A stretch of 64,000 nt of DNA from Massilia cavernae. GTDB lineage: Bacteria; Pseudomonadota; Gammaproteobacteria; Burkholderiales; Burkholderiaceae_D. The translations under genes were made by a program, and so were the position numbers. Positions 8,061-17,393 of this stretch are shown piece by piece. Position 1 is the stretch's first letter; each line of letters begins with the position of its first letter. The stretch covers positions 1-64,000 of the forward strand of contig NZ_QYUP01000089.1 of the NCBI RefSeq assembly GCF_003590855.1. The letters are read 5' to 3'. Below the pieces are notes generated by a model. It searched no databases. It worked only from the letters and a program-made list of their open reading frames with translations, and was not told where the DNA came from.

Positions 8061-10412
8061 TTACCACTTGTAGTTCAGCGACAGTCCGAAGGTACGCGGT
8101 TCCTGCCAGCCAGCGATACGGTAATAGCCGCCGACGTCGATATGCGCCACCGGCTTGCGCACGTCCGTCAGGTTGCGCACCCACAGCGATGCATTGACCG
8201 TCCCGGCATCGCCGAACATCGGGATATTGGCCAGCAGCAGGCGCGCGTTGACCAGGCCCAGCGCCGGGATGGTGGATTCCTCGACGGAATTGCCGATCGC
8301 GACATTGGTACCGATCGCCGACTTCTGCGCCGCGTAGTTGACGTAGTTGGACGTGTAGGTATAGTCGACGATCCCACGCAGCGTTCCAAACCTGGTCTCG
8401 GCCAGGCGCCCATCGAGGTTCAGGTTGAGCGAGTGCCTTGGCGCATAGCTGTTGCGGGTATTCTCCGCGATATTGACCAGAGCGCCCAGCTGGTTGTACG
8501 CCATGTATTCCTTGAACTTCGCATCGAGGAAGCCATAGCTGGCCTGGACGCGCCAGCCGTCGGCGACCTGCAGCTTTCCTTCCAGTTCCAGGCCCTGAGT
8601 GCGCACCTTGCCGGCATTGGTGATGGTCGGCGAGGTGCCGTTCGGCGGCAGCTGCGAGGTTTGCCAGTCTTTCACGTTGGTCAGGAAGACCGTGGCATTC
8701 AGTTGGGCTTTCCCGCCTAGCAAAGTCGACTTGACGCCGGCCTCGTAGCTGGTCGAGATCTCCGGGCTGAACGGTACCAATGGTCCGGTCCCGGTGGCGC
8801 CGTTGGTGTTCGCCTCCAGCGGGAAGCCTCCGCCCTTGAAGCCCTTGGCGTACCGGCCGAACAGGTTGACATTGTCGGTCAGCTTGTAGGCGAGCGCCAG
8901 CACCGGAGTGGTCGACGAGAACGTTGCCTCGGCGCTCTGCGGCGTATAGCCGGGCTGGTAGCTCACGCCCGGGCTGCCGGGGAGATCGAAATTGGCATTG
9001 GTATTGGCGCGCCAGATGTCGCCCTTCTTCTCCTCGCGCGTGTAGCGCAGGCCCAGGGTCCCGTTCAGGCGCGGGGTAAGCTTGTAGTCGACCTGGCCAA
9101 ACACCGCGGCGGCATCGGTGCGGATGCGGTAGTAGGGCAATTTGTATTGCGCGGGCGCGAAGTTGAAGGTATAGAACAAACCATCCTGGTAAGAGAGCGT
9201 ATTGCCGTCATCGCGGAACAGGTAGGCGCCGGCAACATAATTCATCTTTTCCGTATTGCCGATCCATTGCAGCTCATGCGAGGTCGAGACGTAGTGCGTA
9301 TTCTTCCCCGCGTTGTACACCTGGATTGGCGTGCCATCGAGGTCGGTGCGGTCCTGGTAGTGCATCTTGCGCCGCGCGCCGATGTATTTGACTGCGTTGC
9401 TTGGGCTGATCTCATACGATGCGATCAGCGAGTGCCCGTCCGTGTCCAGCTTGTTGAAATAGGCGTTGCCGAACCTTGCGCTGGTCGGATCGGTGGCCAC
9501 TGCGTCCGGATAGCCGGTGTTGACGTACTGCGCCAGCAGCCTGCCCAGGCTCTTCGGCCCGGCGGCATTCTGGAAGAAATTGTAATTACCGGCGATGCCA
9601 GGCGCCGTGTACAGCTTGGCGTAGCCGGTCGAGTCGATCAGCGAAATCGCACCTGGCGTCTCGTCGATCTTCGAACGGTCATACGCGTAATCGATCTTGA
9701 AGTTCTTCGAGATGTCGAAGCCCGCCGCAAAACGGGCGGCCTGGCGATCGCGGCTGTCCCACGCGGCGCCATTCGGGTTATCGATGGTACCGTCACGCTT
9801 TTCATTGCGCAGCGCCAGGCTGGTGCGCATGATGCCGAAGGCCGGCAGGTCCATCGCAATGCGCTCCGAGTGGCGGTTGTAATTGCCGACATCGATGGTC
9901 GCGCTGCCGCCCCATTCGCCGGTCGGCTTGGTCGTGATCATGTTGATGGCGCCGCCTTCGGTGTTGCGGCCGAACAGGGTCCCCTGCGGGCCGCGCAGCA
10001 CTTCCACACGCTCGAGGTCGACGACCTCGAACAGCGCACCCTGGTTCTTGCCAACGAATACGCCGTCCACGTACATGCCGACCGAGCCATCGGCCCAGAT
10101 CGCCGGCTGGCCCTGGTTCATACCGCGGATCGAGATGGCGGCGATCAGTCCGGCGCCGGGAGCGGCGGCTTTCACAGTCACGTTCGGCGCCAGGCCAGTC
10201 AGGTCCTTGATGCCTTCAATGCCGCGGGTCTCCAGTTGCGCGCCGCCGATCGCCGTCATGGCAAGCGGAACGTCCTGCAACTTTTCCTTGCGCTTTTGCG
10301 CGGTGACGACAACCGTTTCGATCACCTCCTGCGCGATCGCGTTGCCGGCATAGGCAGTCGCGATCATGAGCGGCAAGATCCGCACGGCCAACGTGTATTT
10401 TCTGATTGTCAT
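8061..10412 (-). CDS. TonB-dependent outer-membrane receptor
   Basis: 783-residue outer-membrane receptor. A signal peptide ends near AIAQ (about residue 28) and is followed by a TonB box (ETVVVTAQ). The plug domain carries LERVEVLRGPQGTLFGRNT. The barrel ends in an aromatic residue (NYKW). It probably imports a hydrophobic steroid or bile salt across the outer membrane, judging from context only. ATG at 10412 with GGAGG 7 bp upstream is preferred over an in-frame TTG at 10418. A cluster box at 10545-10563 with an ideally spaced TATATT hexamer points at it. Confidence 0.92.
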   Translation of the reverse strand: MTIRKYTLAVRILPLMIATAYAGNAIAQEVIETVVVTAQKRKEKLQDVPLAMTAIGGAQLETRGIEGIKDLTGLAPNVTVKAAAPGAGLIAAISIRGMNQGQPAIWADGSVGMYVDGVFVGKNQGALFEVVDLERVEVLRGPQGTLFGRNTEGGAINMITTKPTGEWGGSATIDVGNYNRHSERIAMDLPAFGIMRTSLALRNEKRDGTIDNPNGAAWDSRDRQAARFAAGFDISKNFKIDYAYDRSKIDETPGAISLIDSTGYAKLYTAPGIAGNYNFFQNAAGPKSLGRLLAQYVNTGYPDAVATDPTSARFGNAYFNKLDTDGHSLIASYEISPSNAVKYIGARRKMHYQDRTDLDGTPIQVYNAGKNTHYVSTSHELQWIGNTEKMNYVAGAYLFRDDGNTLSYQDGLFYTFNFAPAQYKLPYYRIRTDAAAVFGQVDYKLTPRLNGTLGLRYTREEKKGDIWRANTNANFDLPGSPGVSYQPGYTPQSAEATFSSTTPVLALAYKLTDNVNLFGRYAKGFKGGGFPLEANTNGATGTGPLVPFSPEISTSYEAGVKSTLLGGKAQLNATVFLTNVKDWQTSQLPPNGTSPTITNAGKVRTQGLELEGKLQVADGWRVQASYGFLDAKFKEYMAYNQLGALVNIAENTRNSYAPRHSLNLNLDGRLAETRFGTLRGIVDYTYTSNYVNYAAQKSAIGTNVAIGNSVEESTIPALGLVNARLLLANIPMFGDAGTVNASLWVRNLTDVRKPVAHIDVGGYYRIAGWQEPRTFGLSLNYKW

Positions 10413-10544
10413 CCTCAAACCTCCAGTAGTTGCAGCATTTTATAGTTGCGTCGCCTTCGTAAACTCGTGTCGCATCATCGAATTCTCCAGCGAGCGATTG
10501 GCTCTTGGTACTGGAACAAAATATATATGCCCTGTGAGCCCAAA

Positions 10545-10563
10545 CATCGTCCACTTGGACGTA
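10545..10563 (-). promoter_or_regulatory. Steroid-cluster box 4 (TonB receptor promoter)
   Basis: Minus strand: TACGTCC AAGT GGACGATG. A TATATT hexamer at 10520-10525 starts exactly 19 bp downstream and is the clearest -10 of the set. The untranslated leader would be about 100 bp. The rest of 10419-10684 shows no gene. Confidence 0.8.
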
Positions 10564-10684
10564 CTGGCGATGTTTCAGGTGGACTATCGATGCGCACCGA
10601 TCGAGCGCGCCGCACGGGGCCCCGTGCGTGCGGACGCCCCGGCGTGTTCGATATGGGAAGGTGGGCGCCGCGCGGTGCCATCGG

Positions 10685-12058
10685 CTACACCGCCGGCTGG
10701 GCGGGCGTAGCGGCAGCACTGTCGGCCATGCCGCGCAGTGCTGCGGGATAGGCGCGCATCGCACGCCAGAATGCATAGACGGACAGGCTCATCAACGCGA
10801 CCGTACAGATCAGGGCCGCGCGCAGCGCCTGCCCGTGCAGCCAGGGCGTCAGCCAGGCGCTCAGGGCGCCCGTGAAAATCGGACCGATCCCGCCGCCCAC
10901 GATCGAACCGGCCAGCATGACCATCGCGCTCGCGGTGGCGCGGCGCTGGTGCGGCACCACCAGGCTGAGGGCGGCGTAGCAAGGCGCCACCCACCACGCG
11001 ATGAAGAACGCGAACAGCGACACCATCAGCGCCGCGGCGCCGGCCTGGCCGGCCGGCAGCGCGAAATACAGCAGGCCGATCGGCATCGCCAGCGTCACGC
11101 CGCACAGCGGCACGCCGATCTGCCAGCGCGCATGGCGGCGCCGCACCAGCCGGTCGGCGAGCGCGCCGGCCACCAGGCTACCGGCGACCGAAGCGATTGC
11201 CGCCAGCCCGGACACCCATCCCGCGTGGCGCAAGCTCAGGCCATGGCTGCGCACCAGATAACTGAAATTCCAGGCGCCGAAGGAATAGCCGGCCAGTAAA
11301 GTGAAGGCAGCCCCTACCATCAGCCAGCGCGCGACGGGGGCGCGCCAGACCAGCGCCACGGCGCCTGCGCCGGACGCATCCTGGACAATCTGCGGCGCCG
11401 CGCCGCGCGGCGGCTCGCGCATGAACAGGCGCAGCATCAGCGCCGGCACGACCGCGCTGGCGCCCACGATAGCCAGGGTCGCGCGCCAGCCCCAGCGCTG
11501 CGCCATCCACGAGCCCAGCACCAGCGCCAGCATCGCACCGAGGGCGGAGCCGACGCCAAACACGCTCATCGCGCGCGAGCGCTGGGCCGGCGCATACAGG
11601 TCGGCGATCAGGGACATCGAGGCGGGAGCGCCGCCGGCGTCGCTAAGCGCGCTGCCGGAGCGCGAGACCATCAGGGTCCAGAAGCCGGTCGCGCCGGCAG
11701 CCAGCGCCGCCACCAAGCCACCCAGGCCGCGCGTGAAGGCGATCAGGCTGCGCCGTTCCACCCGGTCGGCCACCCTTCCCAGCGGCACGCCGAGCAGGCT
11801 GAACGAGAGCGCGAAACCGAGCCCGCTGACCAGGCCGATCTGCAAATCGCTCAGGCCGAACTCGGCCTTGACCGGCTCGACCACCACCGCGAGGATTTGC
11901 CGGTCCATCGCCGACAGCACGGCCATCGCCGTCAACAGCAACAGGAAGCGGCGCCTTGCGCGCACGCTGCCGGCGGGATGCGGCGCCTCCGCCTGTGGCT
12001 GCGCCAAACCCTCTGGCGTGACGGCAGCGCCGTCCGCCTGGATGATCTTGTCGGTCAC
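10685..12058 (-). CDS. MFS transporter (spinster-like)
   Basis: 457-residue MFS permease. After a polar N-terminus of about 35 residues it enters the first helix and the MDRQILAVVVEPVKAEF signature seen in spinster-like MFS proteins. The GRVADRVERR loop between helices 2 and 3 is the usual MFS motif A. It starts with GTG at 12058, 3 bp after the stop of the upstream MFS gene, so the two are co-transcribed and may be translationally coupled. The ADR-family sequence similarity between the pair suggests duplication. Substrate unknown; steroid or degradation-intermediate transport is inferred from location. Confidence 0.83.
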   Translation of the reverse strand: MTDKIIQADGAAVTPEGLAQPQAEAPHPAGSVRARRRFLLLLTAMAVLSAMDRQILAVVVEPVKAEFGLSDLQIGLVSGLGFALSFSLLGVPLGRVADRVERRSLIAFTRGLGGLVAALAAGATGFWTLMVSRSGSALSDAGGAPASMSLIADLYAPAQRSRAMSVFGVGSALGAMLALVLGSWMAQRWGWRATLAIVGASAVVPALMLRLFMREPPRGAAPQIVQDASGAGAVALVWRAPVARWLMVGAAFTLLAGYSFGAWNFSYLVRSHGLSLRHAGWVSGLAAIASVAGSLVAGALADRLVRRRHARWQIGVPLCGVTLAMPIGLLYFALPAGQAGAAALMVSLFAFFIAWWVAPCYAALSLVVPHQRRATASAMVMLAGSIVGGGIGPIFTGALSAWLTPWLHGQALRAALICTVALMSLSVYAFWRAMRAYPAALRGMADSAAATPAQPAV

Positions 12059-12061
12059 CGC

Positions 12062-13420
12062 TCAGCGCGCCGCAGGAACCCCGGCCTGGCTGCGCGCATA
12101 GGCGTTCAGTGCCGTCGCAAACGCCACCATCGCCAGCACGTACGCGCCCATCGCGCTCACCAGGGCCCAGCGCAGCGCTTCGGCGCCGAACATCGGCGTC
12201 AATGCGTCGCTGAGCATGCCGACGAACAGCGGCCCAAGGCCGCCGCCAAACATGGTCAGGCCGAGGCTGTACAGGGCCAGCACGGTGGTGCGCCGATGCG
12301 AGGCAACCAGCGCGGTCAGCGCGGCAAAGCTCGGCGCCGTCCACCAGACCGAGAAGAACGAGAACAGCAGGTTGAACACCATGGCATGGGGCACCTTCAG
12401 GGGGCCGACCTGCCAGTCGTTGCCGGCCGGATAGAGCAGGTAAATCACGCCGAGCGGAAGCGCCAGCAGCAAGCCGATGATGGGCACGCCGAGCTGCCAG
12501 CGGACATCGCGCTGGATCAGGCGGTCGCACAACCAGCCGCTGAACAGCGAGCCGCAGATCGCCGCGACGCCGCTGGTGAGGCCGATCAGGATGCCGGCGT
12601 CCTTGAGCGCGAGGCCATGGCTGCGCACCAGGAAGGCGGTGCTCCAGATCCCGATCGCGTAGCCGGCAAAGCCGAGCAGCAGCCCGGCCACGGTAATGCG
12701 CATGAAGGCCGACGAAGCCCACATCGCCTTCACCACCGTGGCCAGCGATTCGCCGGCGCCCGCACTCGCACTGGCAGCTTCGCTGCTGCTGTCCCAGCGC
12801 CCGCGCAGCGGTTCGATCCCGCCGGTGCGCAACAGGATGGCCGCCACCACGCCGGGCACCATCATCCACAAGAAGGCGCTGCGCCAGCCGTAGCGCTGGG
12901 CCAGCCAGGCGCCCAGCCCGAGGCCGAACAGGGTTCCCAGCGGCGGCCCCAGCATGAACACGCTCATGGCGCGGCTGCGCTGGCGTGGCGGGTAGTGATC
13001 GGCAATCATCGACAGCGACGGCGCGGTGCCGCCGGCCTCGCCGATCGCCACGCCGACGCGCGCGGCCGCCAGTTGCCAGTAGCTGCCGGCCAGTCCGCAC
13101 AGCCCGGTCATCAGGCTCCAGGCGCCGCAGCACAGGGCCACCATGTTGCGCCGGTTGCTGCGGTCGGCCAGGCGCCCCATCGGCACCGCCAGGGTGGAAT
13201 AGAACAGCGCGAAGGCCAGGCCGGTGAGCAGGCCCATGGCCGTGTCGGACACCTGGAACTCCCGCTTCACCGGCTCGATCAGCACACCCATGATCTGCCG
13301 GTCGATCAGGCTCATCGCGTAGACGAAGGTCAGCAGCAGCAAGGTGTAGTGGCGGCGCCAGGCCGGCACCGGCGGTGCGGCGGCCTCGCCCGCGTTCCCT
13401 GCGTAACTTGATATGGACAT
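12062..13420 (-). CDS. MFS transporter (spinster-like)
   Basis: 452-residue MFS permease starting MSISSYAGNAGEA, with the LIDRQIMGVLIEPVKREF signature and GRLADRSNRRN loop. The open frame extends upstream to 13816, but ATG 13420 is chosen because GGGGATAA precedes it and the upstream residues do not resemble an MFS N-terminus and would cross the divergent promoter region. It is the first gene of a two-gene operon with the MFS gene at 10685-12058. A degenerate box at 13473-13490 may drive it. Confidence 0.85.
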   Translation of the reverse strand: MSISSYAGNAGEAAAPPVPAWRRHYTLLLLTFVYAMSLIDRQIMGVLIEPVKREFQVSDTAMGLLTGLAFALFYSTLAVPMGRLADRSNRRNMVALCCGAWSLMTGLCGLAGSYWQLAAARVGVAIGEAGGTAPSLSMIADHYPPRQRSRAMSVFMLGPPLGTLFGLGLGAWLAQRYGWRSAFLWMMVPGVVAAILLRTGGIEPLRGRWDSSSEAASASAGAGESLATVVKAMWASSAFMRITVAGLLLGFAGYAIGIWSTAFLVRSHGLALKDAGILIGLTSGVAAICGSLFSGWLCDRLIQRDVRWQLGVPIIGLLLALPLGVIYLLYPAGNDWQVGPLKVPHAMVFNLLFSFFSVWWTAPSFAALTALVASHRRTTVLALYSLGLTMFGGGLGPLFVGMLSDALTPMFGAEALRWALVSAMGAYVLAMVAFATALNAYARSQAGVPAAR

Positions 13421-13472
13421 GATGTTATCCCCTGTTTGGATAGGCCAGTGTGACACGGCCCCGGCACGGACA

Positions 13473-13490
13473 CCCCCTTCAAATGGACTA
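13473..13490 (-). promoter_or_regulatory. Degenerate steroid-cluster box facing the MFS pair
   Basis: Minus strand TAGTCC ATTT GAAGGGGG: an intact left arm but a poor right arm, and only a poor -10 candidate (TCACACT) at the expected distance. Listed because position and orientation fit. Confidence 0.3.
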
Positions 13491-13558
13491 GGCGCCGGGT
13501 GCCGTCCAACAACATGATACGCGCCCCCCAATCGGCCGGAACCCCCGGTCGGCCGCTT

Positions 13559-13576
13559 TAGTCTGCTCAGACGATG
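13559..13576 (+). promoter_or_regulatory. Steroid-cluster box 5 (CoA ligase promoter)
   Basis: Reads TAGTCT GCTC AGACGATG, the box with a symmetric C-to-T/G-to-A change in both inner arms that keeps the dyad. CATCAT follows 20 bp downstream at 13597-13602. The gene starts at 13704. Confidence 0.75.
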
Positions 13577-13703
13577 CAGGCGCAGTCCCTCGGGAACATC
13601 ATCGCTTTCAGGATGAGCAGAACCGCGCGTTGTTGCGCCGGTCTGCCCGCACATTATTTCACCGATATTGACAACCAGGAGAAGCGGATATGGAGCAGCG
13701 TGC

Positions 13704-15542
13704 ATGAGCAAGGACACCGCACCACCAAGCGCGTGCGTGTCGCGCGATGCCACCCAGGCCAAGCTCGACCGGCGCAACGCGGCAAGCGCGGCGATCAAGC
13801 CCAAGGACCTGTACACGATTGCAGACCGGGTCGAGCAGCAGGCGCGCGACGCCGGCGAACGCCTGTTCCTGGCCTACGCCGAACAGCGCTTCACCTACGC
13901 CGAGCTCGATGCGCGCGCCAACCAGTTCGCGCACGCGGCGCTGGCGCACGGACTGCGCCCCGGCGCCGTTTGCGCGATCGCCATCGAGAACCGGCCGGAG
14001 TTCTATTTCACCTGGTTTGGCCTGCTCAAGATCGGCGCCGTGGTAGCCTTCCTGAATACCAACGTCAGCGGGCGCGCGCTGGTACACGCCATCGAGAGCA
14101 CCGGCGCCAGTTTTGTGATCGTCGGCGAAGAATGCCACGCCCACTTCAGCGCCACCGCCGGCTTGCCGCCGGTGGCGCAGTTCTTCCTGCCCGACCCCGA
14201 GAAGCCGCTGCCGGCGGCTCTGCGCGAGGGCATGGACTTCTCGTTTGCGCGCGCGGTGGCCAATGCGCCGCGCACGGCGCCGCCGCCGAGCCTGCGCGAG
14301 GGCATCACCGCCGAGCATCCCGCCGTGCTGGTGTTCACCTCGGGCACCACCGGGCTGCCGAAGGCGGCGATCTACAGCCATATGCGCTGGCTGATGTCGG
14401 GCGACGTCATGAATGTGACGATCGGCGCCAGCGCCGACGACACCTTCTACTGCTGCCTGCCGCTGTATCACGGCGCCGCCTCGCTGGCGGTGACGTCGAC
14501 CGCGCTCAAGGCCGGCGCCGCTATCGCAATGCGGCGCAAGTTCAGCGTGCGCGCTTTCTGGCACGACATCCGGCTGCACAAGGTGACGGTCTGGCAGTAC
14601 ATCGGCGAACTTTGCCGCTACCTGGTCAACCAGCCGCCCGCCCCCGCCGACCGCGACCACGGCCTGCGCGCCATCATGGGCGCCGGCTTCAACGCCGAAT
14701 CCTGGAACCGCTGGGTGGCGCGCTTCGGCCCGATGGACATCTACGAAGGCTGGGGCGGCACCGAGGCGAACACCAACCTGATCAACGTGGACAACTATCC
14801 AGGCGCCGTCGGCCGCGTGCCCGACTGGAACAAGACCAACTTCCGCCTGCTACGCTACGACATCGAGAACGACCAGCTGGTGCGCGACCAGAACGGCTTC
14901 TGCATCCTGTGCGAAGCCGGCGAGATCGGCGAGGCCACTGGCCTGATCGTCACGGATCCGGACATCGGCGGCGGCCGCTTCGAAGGCTACACCTCGGCAG
15001 CGGCGACCGAGCAGAAAATCCTGCGCAATGTGTTCCGCACTGGCGACGCCTACTGGAGTTCGGGCGACCTGCTGCGCTATGACGCCGACGGCTATTTCTA
15101 CTTCGTCGACCGGATCGGAGACACCTTCCGCTGGAAGAGCGAAAACGTCTCGACGCTCGAAGTGGCCGAGACGCTCGCCGACCTGCCGGGGGCGGAGCTG
15201 ATCAACATCTATGGCGTCGCCGTGCCCGAGCACGAGGGCCGTGCCGGCATGGCGGCGATCGTCATGCAGCCAGGATGCCAGTTCGATCCGCAGGCGCTGT
15301 ATGCGATGGCCGAAGAGCGACTACCGCGCTACGCCGCACCGCTGTTCGTGCGCATCGCCCGCGCCGCCGAACTGACCAGCACCTACAAGCTGCGCAAGGT
15401 CGACCTGCAGGCCCAGGGCTACGATCCGCGCGCCTTCGACGATCCGCTGTTCGTGCGCGACGAGCAGGGCCGCACCTACCAGCCCTACTCCGCCGCCGCG
15501 CTCGAGCAAGCCGGGCTGCCGCCTTTCAAGGGCAAAGCCTGA
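13704..15542 (+). CDS. Steroid/fatty acyl-CoA synthetase (FATP/FadD6-FadD17 type)
   Basis: 612-residue AMP-forming ligase that activates a carboxylate to its CoA thioester through an acyl-adenylate. The P-loop is VFTSGTTGLPKAA, followed by LPLYHGAASLAV, YEGWGGTEAN and the FVDRIGDTFRWKSENVS hinge of the very-long-chain/FATP branch, to which several actinobacterial sterol side-chain ligases belong. The probable substrate is a C24 or C27 steroid side-chain acid, from context. ATG 13704 is chosen because GGAG lies 8 bp upstream. It is a single-gene unit ending at a hairpin and convergent with the Old Yellow Enzyme gene. Confidence 0.85.
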   Translation: MSKDTAPPSACVSRDATQAKLDRRNAASAAIKPKDLYTIADRVEQQARDAGERLFLAYAEQRFTYAELDARANQFAHAALAHGLRPGAVCAIAIENRPEFYFTWFGLLKIGAVVAFLNTNVSGRALVHAIESTGASFVIVGEECHAHFSATAGLPPVAQFFLPDPEKPLPAALREGMDFSFARAVANAPRTAPPPSLREGITAEHPAVLVFTSGTTGLPKAAIYSHMRWLMSGDVMNVTIGASADDTFYCCLPLYHGAASLAVTSTALKAGAAIAMRRKFSVRAFWHDIRLHKVTVWQYIGELCRYLVNQPPAPADRDHGLRAIMGAGFNAESWNRWVARFGPMDIYEGWGGTEANTNLINVDNYPGAVGRVPDWNKTNFRLLRYDIENDQLVRDQNGFCILCEAGEIGEATGLIVTDPDIGGGRFEGYTSAAATEQKILRNVFRTGDAYWSSGDLLRYDADGYFYFVDRIGDTFRWKSENVSTLEVAETLADLPGAELINIYGVAVPEHEGRAGMAAIVMQPGCQFDPQALYAMAEERLPRYAAPLFVRIARAAELTSTYKLRKVDLQAQGYDPRAFDDPLFVRDEQGRTYQPYSAAALEQAGLPPFKGKA

Positions 15543-15547
15543 CAGCT

Positions 15548-15600
15548 CCGGACATGTGTCGTACACATGTCCGGAAACCTGCCGCCTCCGTCCTGGAGGC
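15548..15600. terminator. Paired hairpins between convergent genes
   Basis: A perfect 12-bp inverted repeat (15548-15559 and 15563-15574, loop CGT) built around ACATGTGT/ACACATGT, followed by a second hairpin at 15584-15600 (GCCTCC/GGAGGC). It lies between convergent genes and is most likely a bidirectional terminator, although no long T-tract is present. Confidence 0.6.
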
Positions 15601-15680
15601 GACATACATAAAATGGATTTGTGGGGGGATGGTGCCGCAGCCTGCCCGGGCGCACCGGAACGGTACGCCCGGCTGGCCTG

Positions 15681-16745
15681 CTAGCAGGCGTCGGGATAGT
15701 CGGTGTAGCCGGCGGGACCAGGCGTATAGAGCAGCTTGCGGTCGAACTTCGACAAGGCCTGACCGTGGCGCCAGCGCCGCACCAGGTCCGGATTGCCGAT
15801 GAAGTGGCGGGCGAAGGAAATCGCCTCGCCTTCGTTGGCGGCCAGCGCCTGTTCCGCGCTGTCGATGCCGAAGCCGTCATTGAGGATCAGGCGCGCGCCG
15901 AAATGCGCACGCGCCAGCGCGAACGCATCGATCGACGCCAGCGGCGCGCGCATCACGTGCAGGTAGGCCAGTTGCAGCGAGGCCGCCTGGCGCATCAACT
16001 CGGCGTGGGTGGCGGCCGAGTCCTCGTCGCTGGTATCGTTGAAGGTATTGCCCGGATTGAGGCGCAGGCCGACCCGCCCTGCCCCGATCGCATCGGCCAT
16101 CGCGGCCAGGCACTCGAACGCGAAACGCGCACGCCCGGCGGCGTCGCCGCCGTACTCGTCGCTGCGCCGGTTGCTGCCCGAGCTGAGGAACTGCATCGGC
16201 AGGTAGCCGCTGGTGCCGTGCAGCTCGACGCCGTCGAAGCCGGCCGCGCGCGCGTTCAGCGCCGCTTGCCGGTGTTCGTCCACCACCTCCTTCACCTCGG
16301 CGGTACTGAGTGCGCGCGGCGCGTCGAACGGCTGCATGCCGGCGCTGTCGGTAAACACCTCCCCGGCCGCCTGCAGCGCCGACGGCGCCACCGTTTCCAC
16401 GCCGGGCGGCTTGATGCAGCTGCTTCCGATCCGCCCGGCATGCATCACCTGCAGCACGATCAGGCCGCCGCGCGCATGCACCGCGTCGGTCACCTGGCGC
16501 CATCCCTCGATTTGAGCGGCGGTCGCGATGCCGGGCTGGCGGCAGTACGCCTGGCCGGCCGCGCTCGGCCAGCTGCCTTCGGCGACGATCAGGCCGGCCT
16601 CGGCGCGCTGGGCGTAATGCTCGCGCATCATCGCGGTCGGCACGCCTTCCGGCGTGGCGCGGTTGCGCGTCATCGGCGCCATCACGATCCGGTTGGACAG
16701 CTGCAGCTCGCCGAGGGTCAAAGGTTCGAATAAATGCTTTGTCAT
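15681..16745 (-). CDS. Old Yellow Enzyme family ene-reductase (NemA-like)
   Basis: 354-residue FMN-dependent TIM-barrel oxidoreductase that reduces activated C=C bonds using NAD(P)H. Motifs include MAPMTRNRA near residue 24, LQVMHAGRIG, GFDGVELHGTSGYLPMQFL and a C-terminal FIGNPDLVRRW phosphate-binding segment. ATG 16745 has AAGGAG upstream. It lies 10 bp downstream of a SnoaL-like gene and in one minus-strand operon with two SDRs, suggesting that it reduces an unsaturated keto-steroid made by its neighbours. Substrate not determinable from sequence. Confidence 0.88.
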   Translation of the reverse strand: MTKHLFEPLTLGELQLSNRIVMAPMTRNRATPEGVPTAMMREHYAQRAEAGLIVAEGSWPSAAGQAYCRQPGIATAAQIEGWRQVTDAVHARGGLIVLQVMHAGRIGSSCIKPPGVETVAPSALQAAGEVFTDSAGMQPFDAPRALSTAEVKEVVDEHRQAALNARAAGFDGVELHGTSGYLPMQFLSSGSNRRSDEYGGDAAGRARFAFECLAAMADAIGAGRVGLRLNPGNTFNDTSDEDSAATHAELMRQAASLQLAYLHVMRAPLASIDAFALARAHFGARLILNDGFGIDSAEQALAANEGEAISFARHFIGNPDLVRRWRHGQALSKFDRKLLYTPGPAGYTDYPDAC

Positions 16746-16755
16746 GTCGGCTCCT

Positions 16756-17385
16756 TCATCGCACGCGAATGCGCGGCGCCGGGGTCCCGCGCCGCATCGT
16801 TTCGAGGAACTGTTCCAGCGGCGCCGGCGCCGCCACCTCGGGCAGCACATCCTTGTCCGGCCGGCTGGCCCAGAATTCCGCCCATGACGGGAACAGGTCG
16901 TGGAAGGTGCCCGCATACGGCGCCCGCCCCGGCCAGCGCATCTTCATGTCGCCGATCGGCGGCTTGTTCTGGTCGCTGGCGTACCAGTAGCACGGCAGGC
17001 GCCGGCGGAAGTACCAGGTGCCGCCCATGCGTTCGTAGTCGTCCCAGTACAGCATCTGCATGGTCACCCATTCGGCGCCGCATTCGTGCTCGTTCTTGGA
17101 GTAGACCACGCCGGTGGCGTGCTCGCTGTCCTTGAATTCGATGATGTGCTGGCCCAGGTGGTGCGAGGTGCCGGTAAACTGGTCGCGCAGCGTATCGGTC
17201 TGCCACGCCTTGAAATGGGCGCGCCCGACCTTCTCCTTGCCGACCCGGATATCGGGCGCGAACAGGTTGACGTGCGCATCCATGTCGCGCATGTCGAGCG
17301 ACAGCGAGTAGCGGGCCGCGAGCTGGCGGATGGCGTCGAGCGACTCGAGCCGGTCGATGCGTTGTTCGAGCGTGTTGTTGGACAT
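16756..17385 (-). CDS. SnoaL-like protein (candidate steroid dehydratase)
   Basis: 209-residue NTF2/SnoaL-like protein. It starts with a short coiled helix (TLEQRIDRLESLDAIRQLAARY) comparable in layout to the bile-acid 7-alpha-dehydratase BaiE, followed by the alpha+beta core. The C-terminus is longer than in most SnoaL proteins. ATG 17385 is favoured because GAGG lies upstream; a GTG at 17397 overlaps the SDR stop. Context (two SDRs upstream, an ene-reductase downstream) would suit elimination of a ring hydroxyl followed by C=C reduction. That function is a hypothesis. Confidence 0.65.
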   Translation of the reverse strand: MSNNTLEQRIDRLESLDAIRQLAARYSLSLDMRDMDAHVNLFAPDIRVGKEKVGRAHFKAWQTDTLRDQFTGTSHHLGQHIIEFKDSEHATGVVYSKNEHECGAEWVTMQMLYWDDYERMGGTWYFRRRLPCYWYASDQNKPPIGDMKMRWPGRAPYAGTFHDLFPSWAEFWASRPDKDVLPEVAAPAPLEQFLETMRRGTPAPRIRVR

Positions 17386-17393
17386 GTGCGGCC

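Noticed and set aside
13421-13816. N-terminal extension of the MFS gene at 12062
   Set aside because: It would cross the divergent promoter and box 5, and the residues do not resemble an MFS N-terminus; a ribosome site supports ATG 13420.
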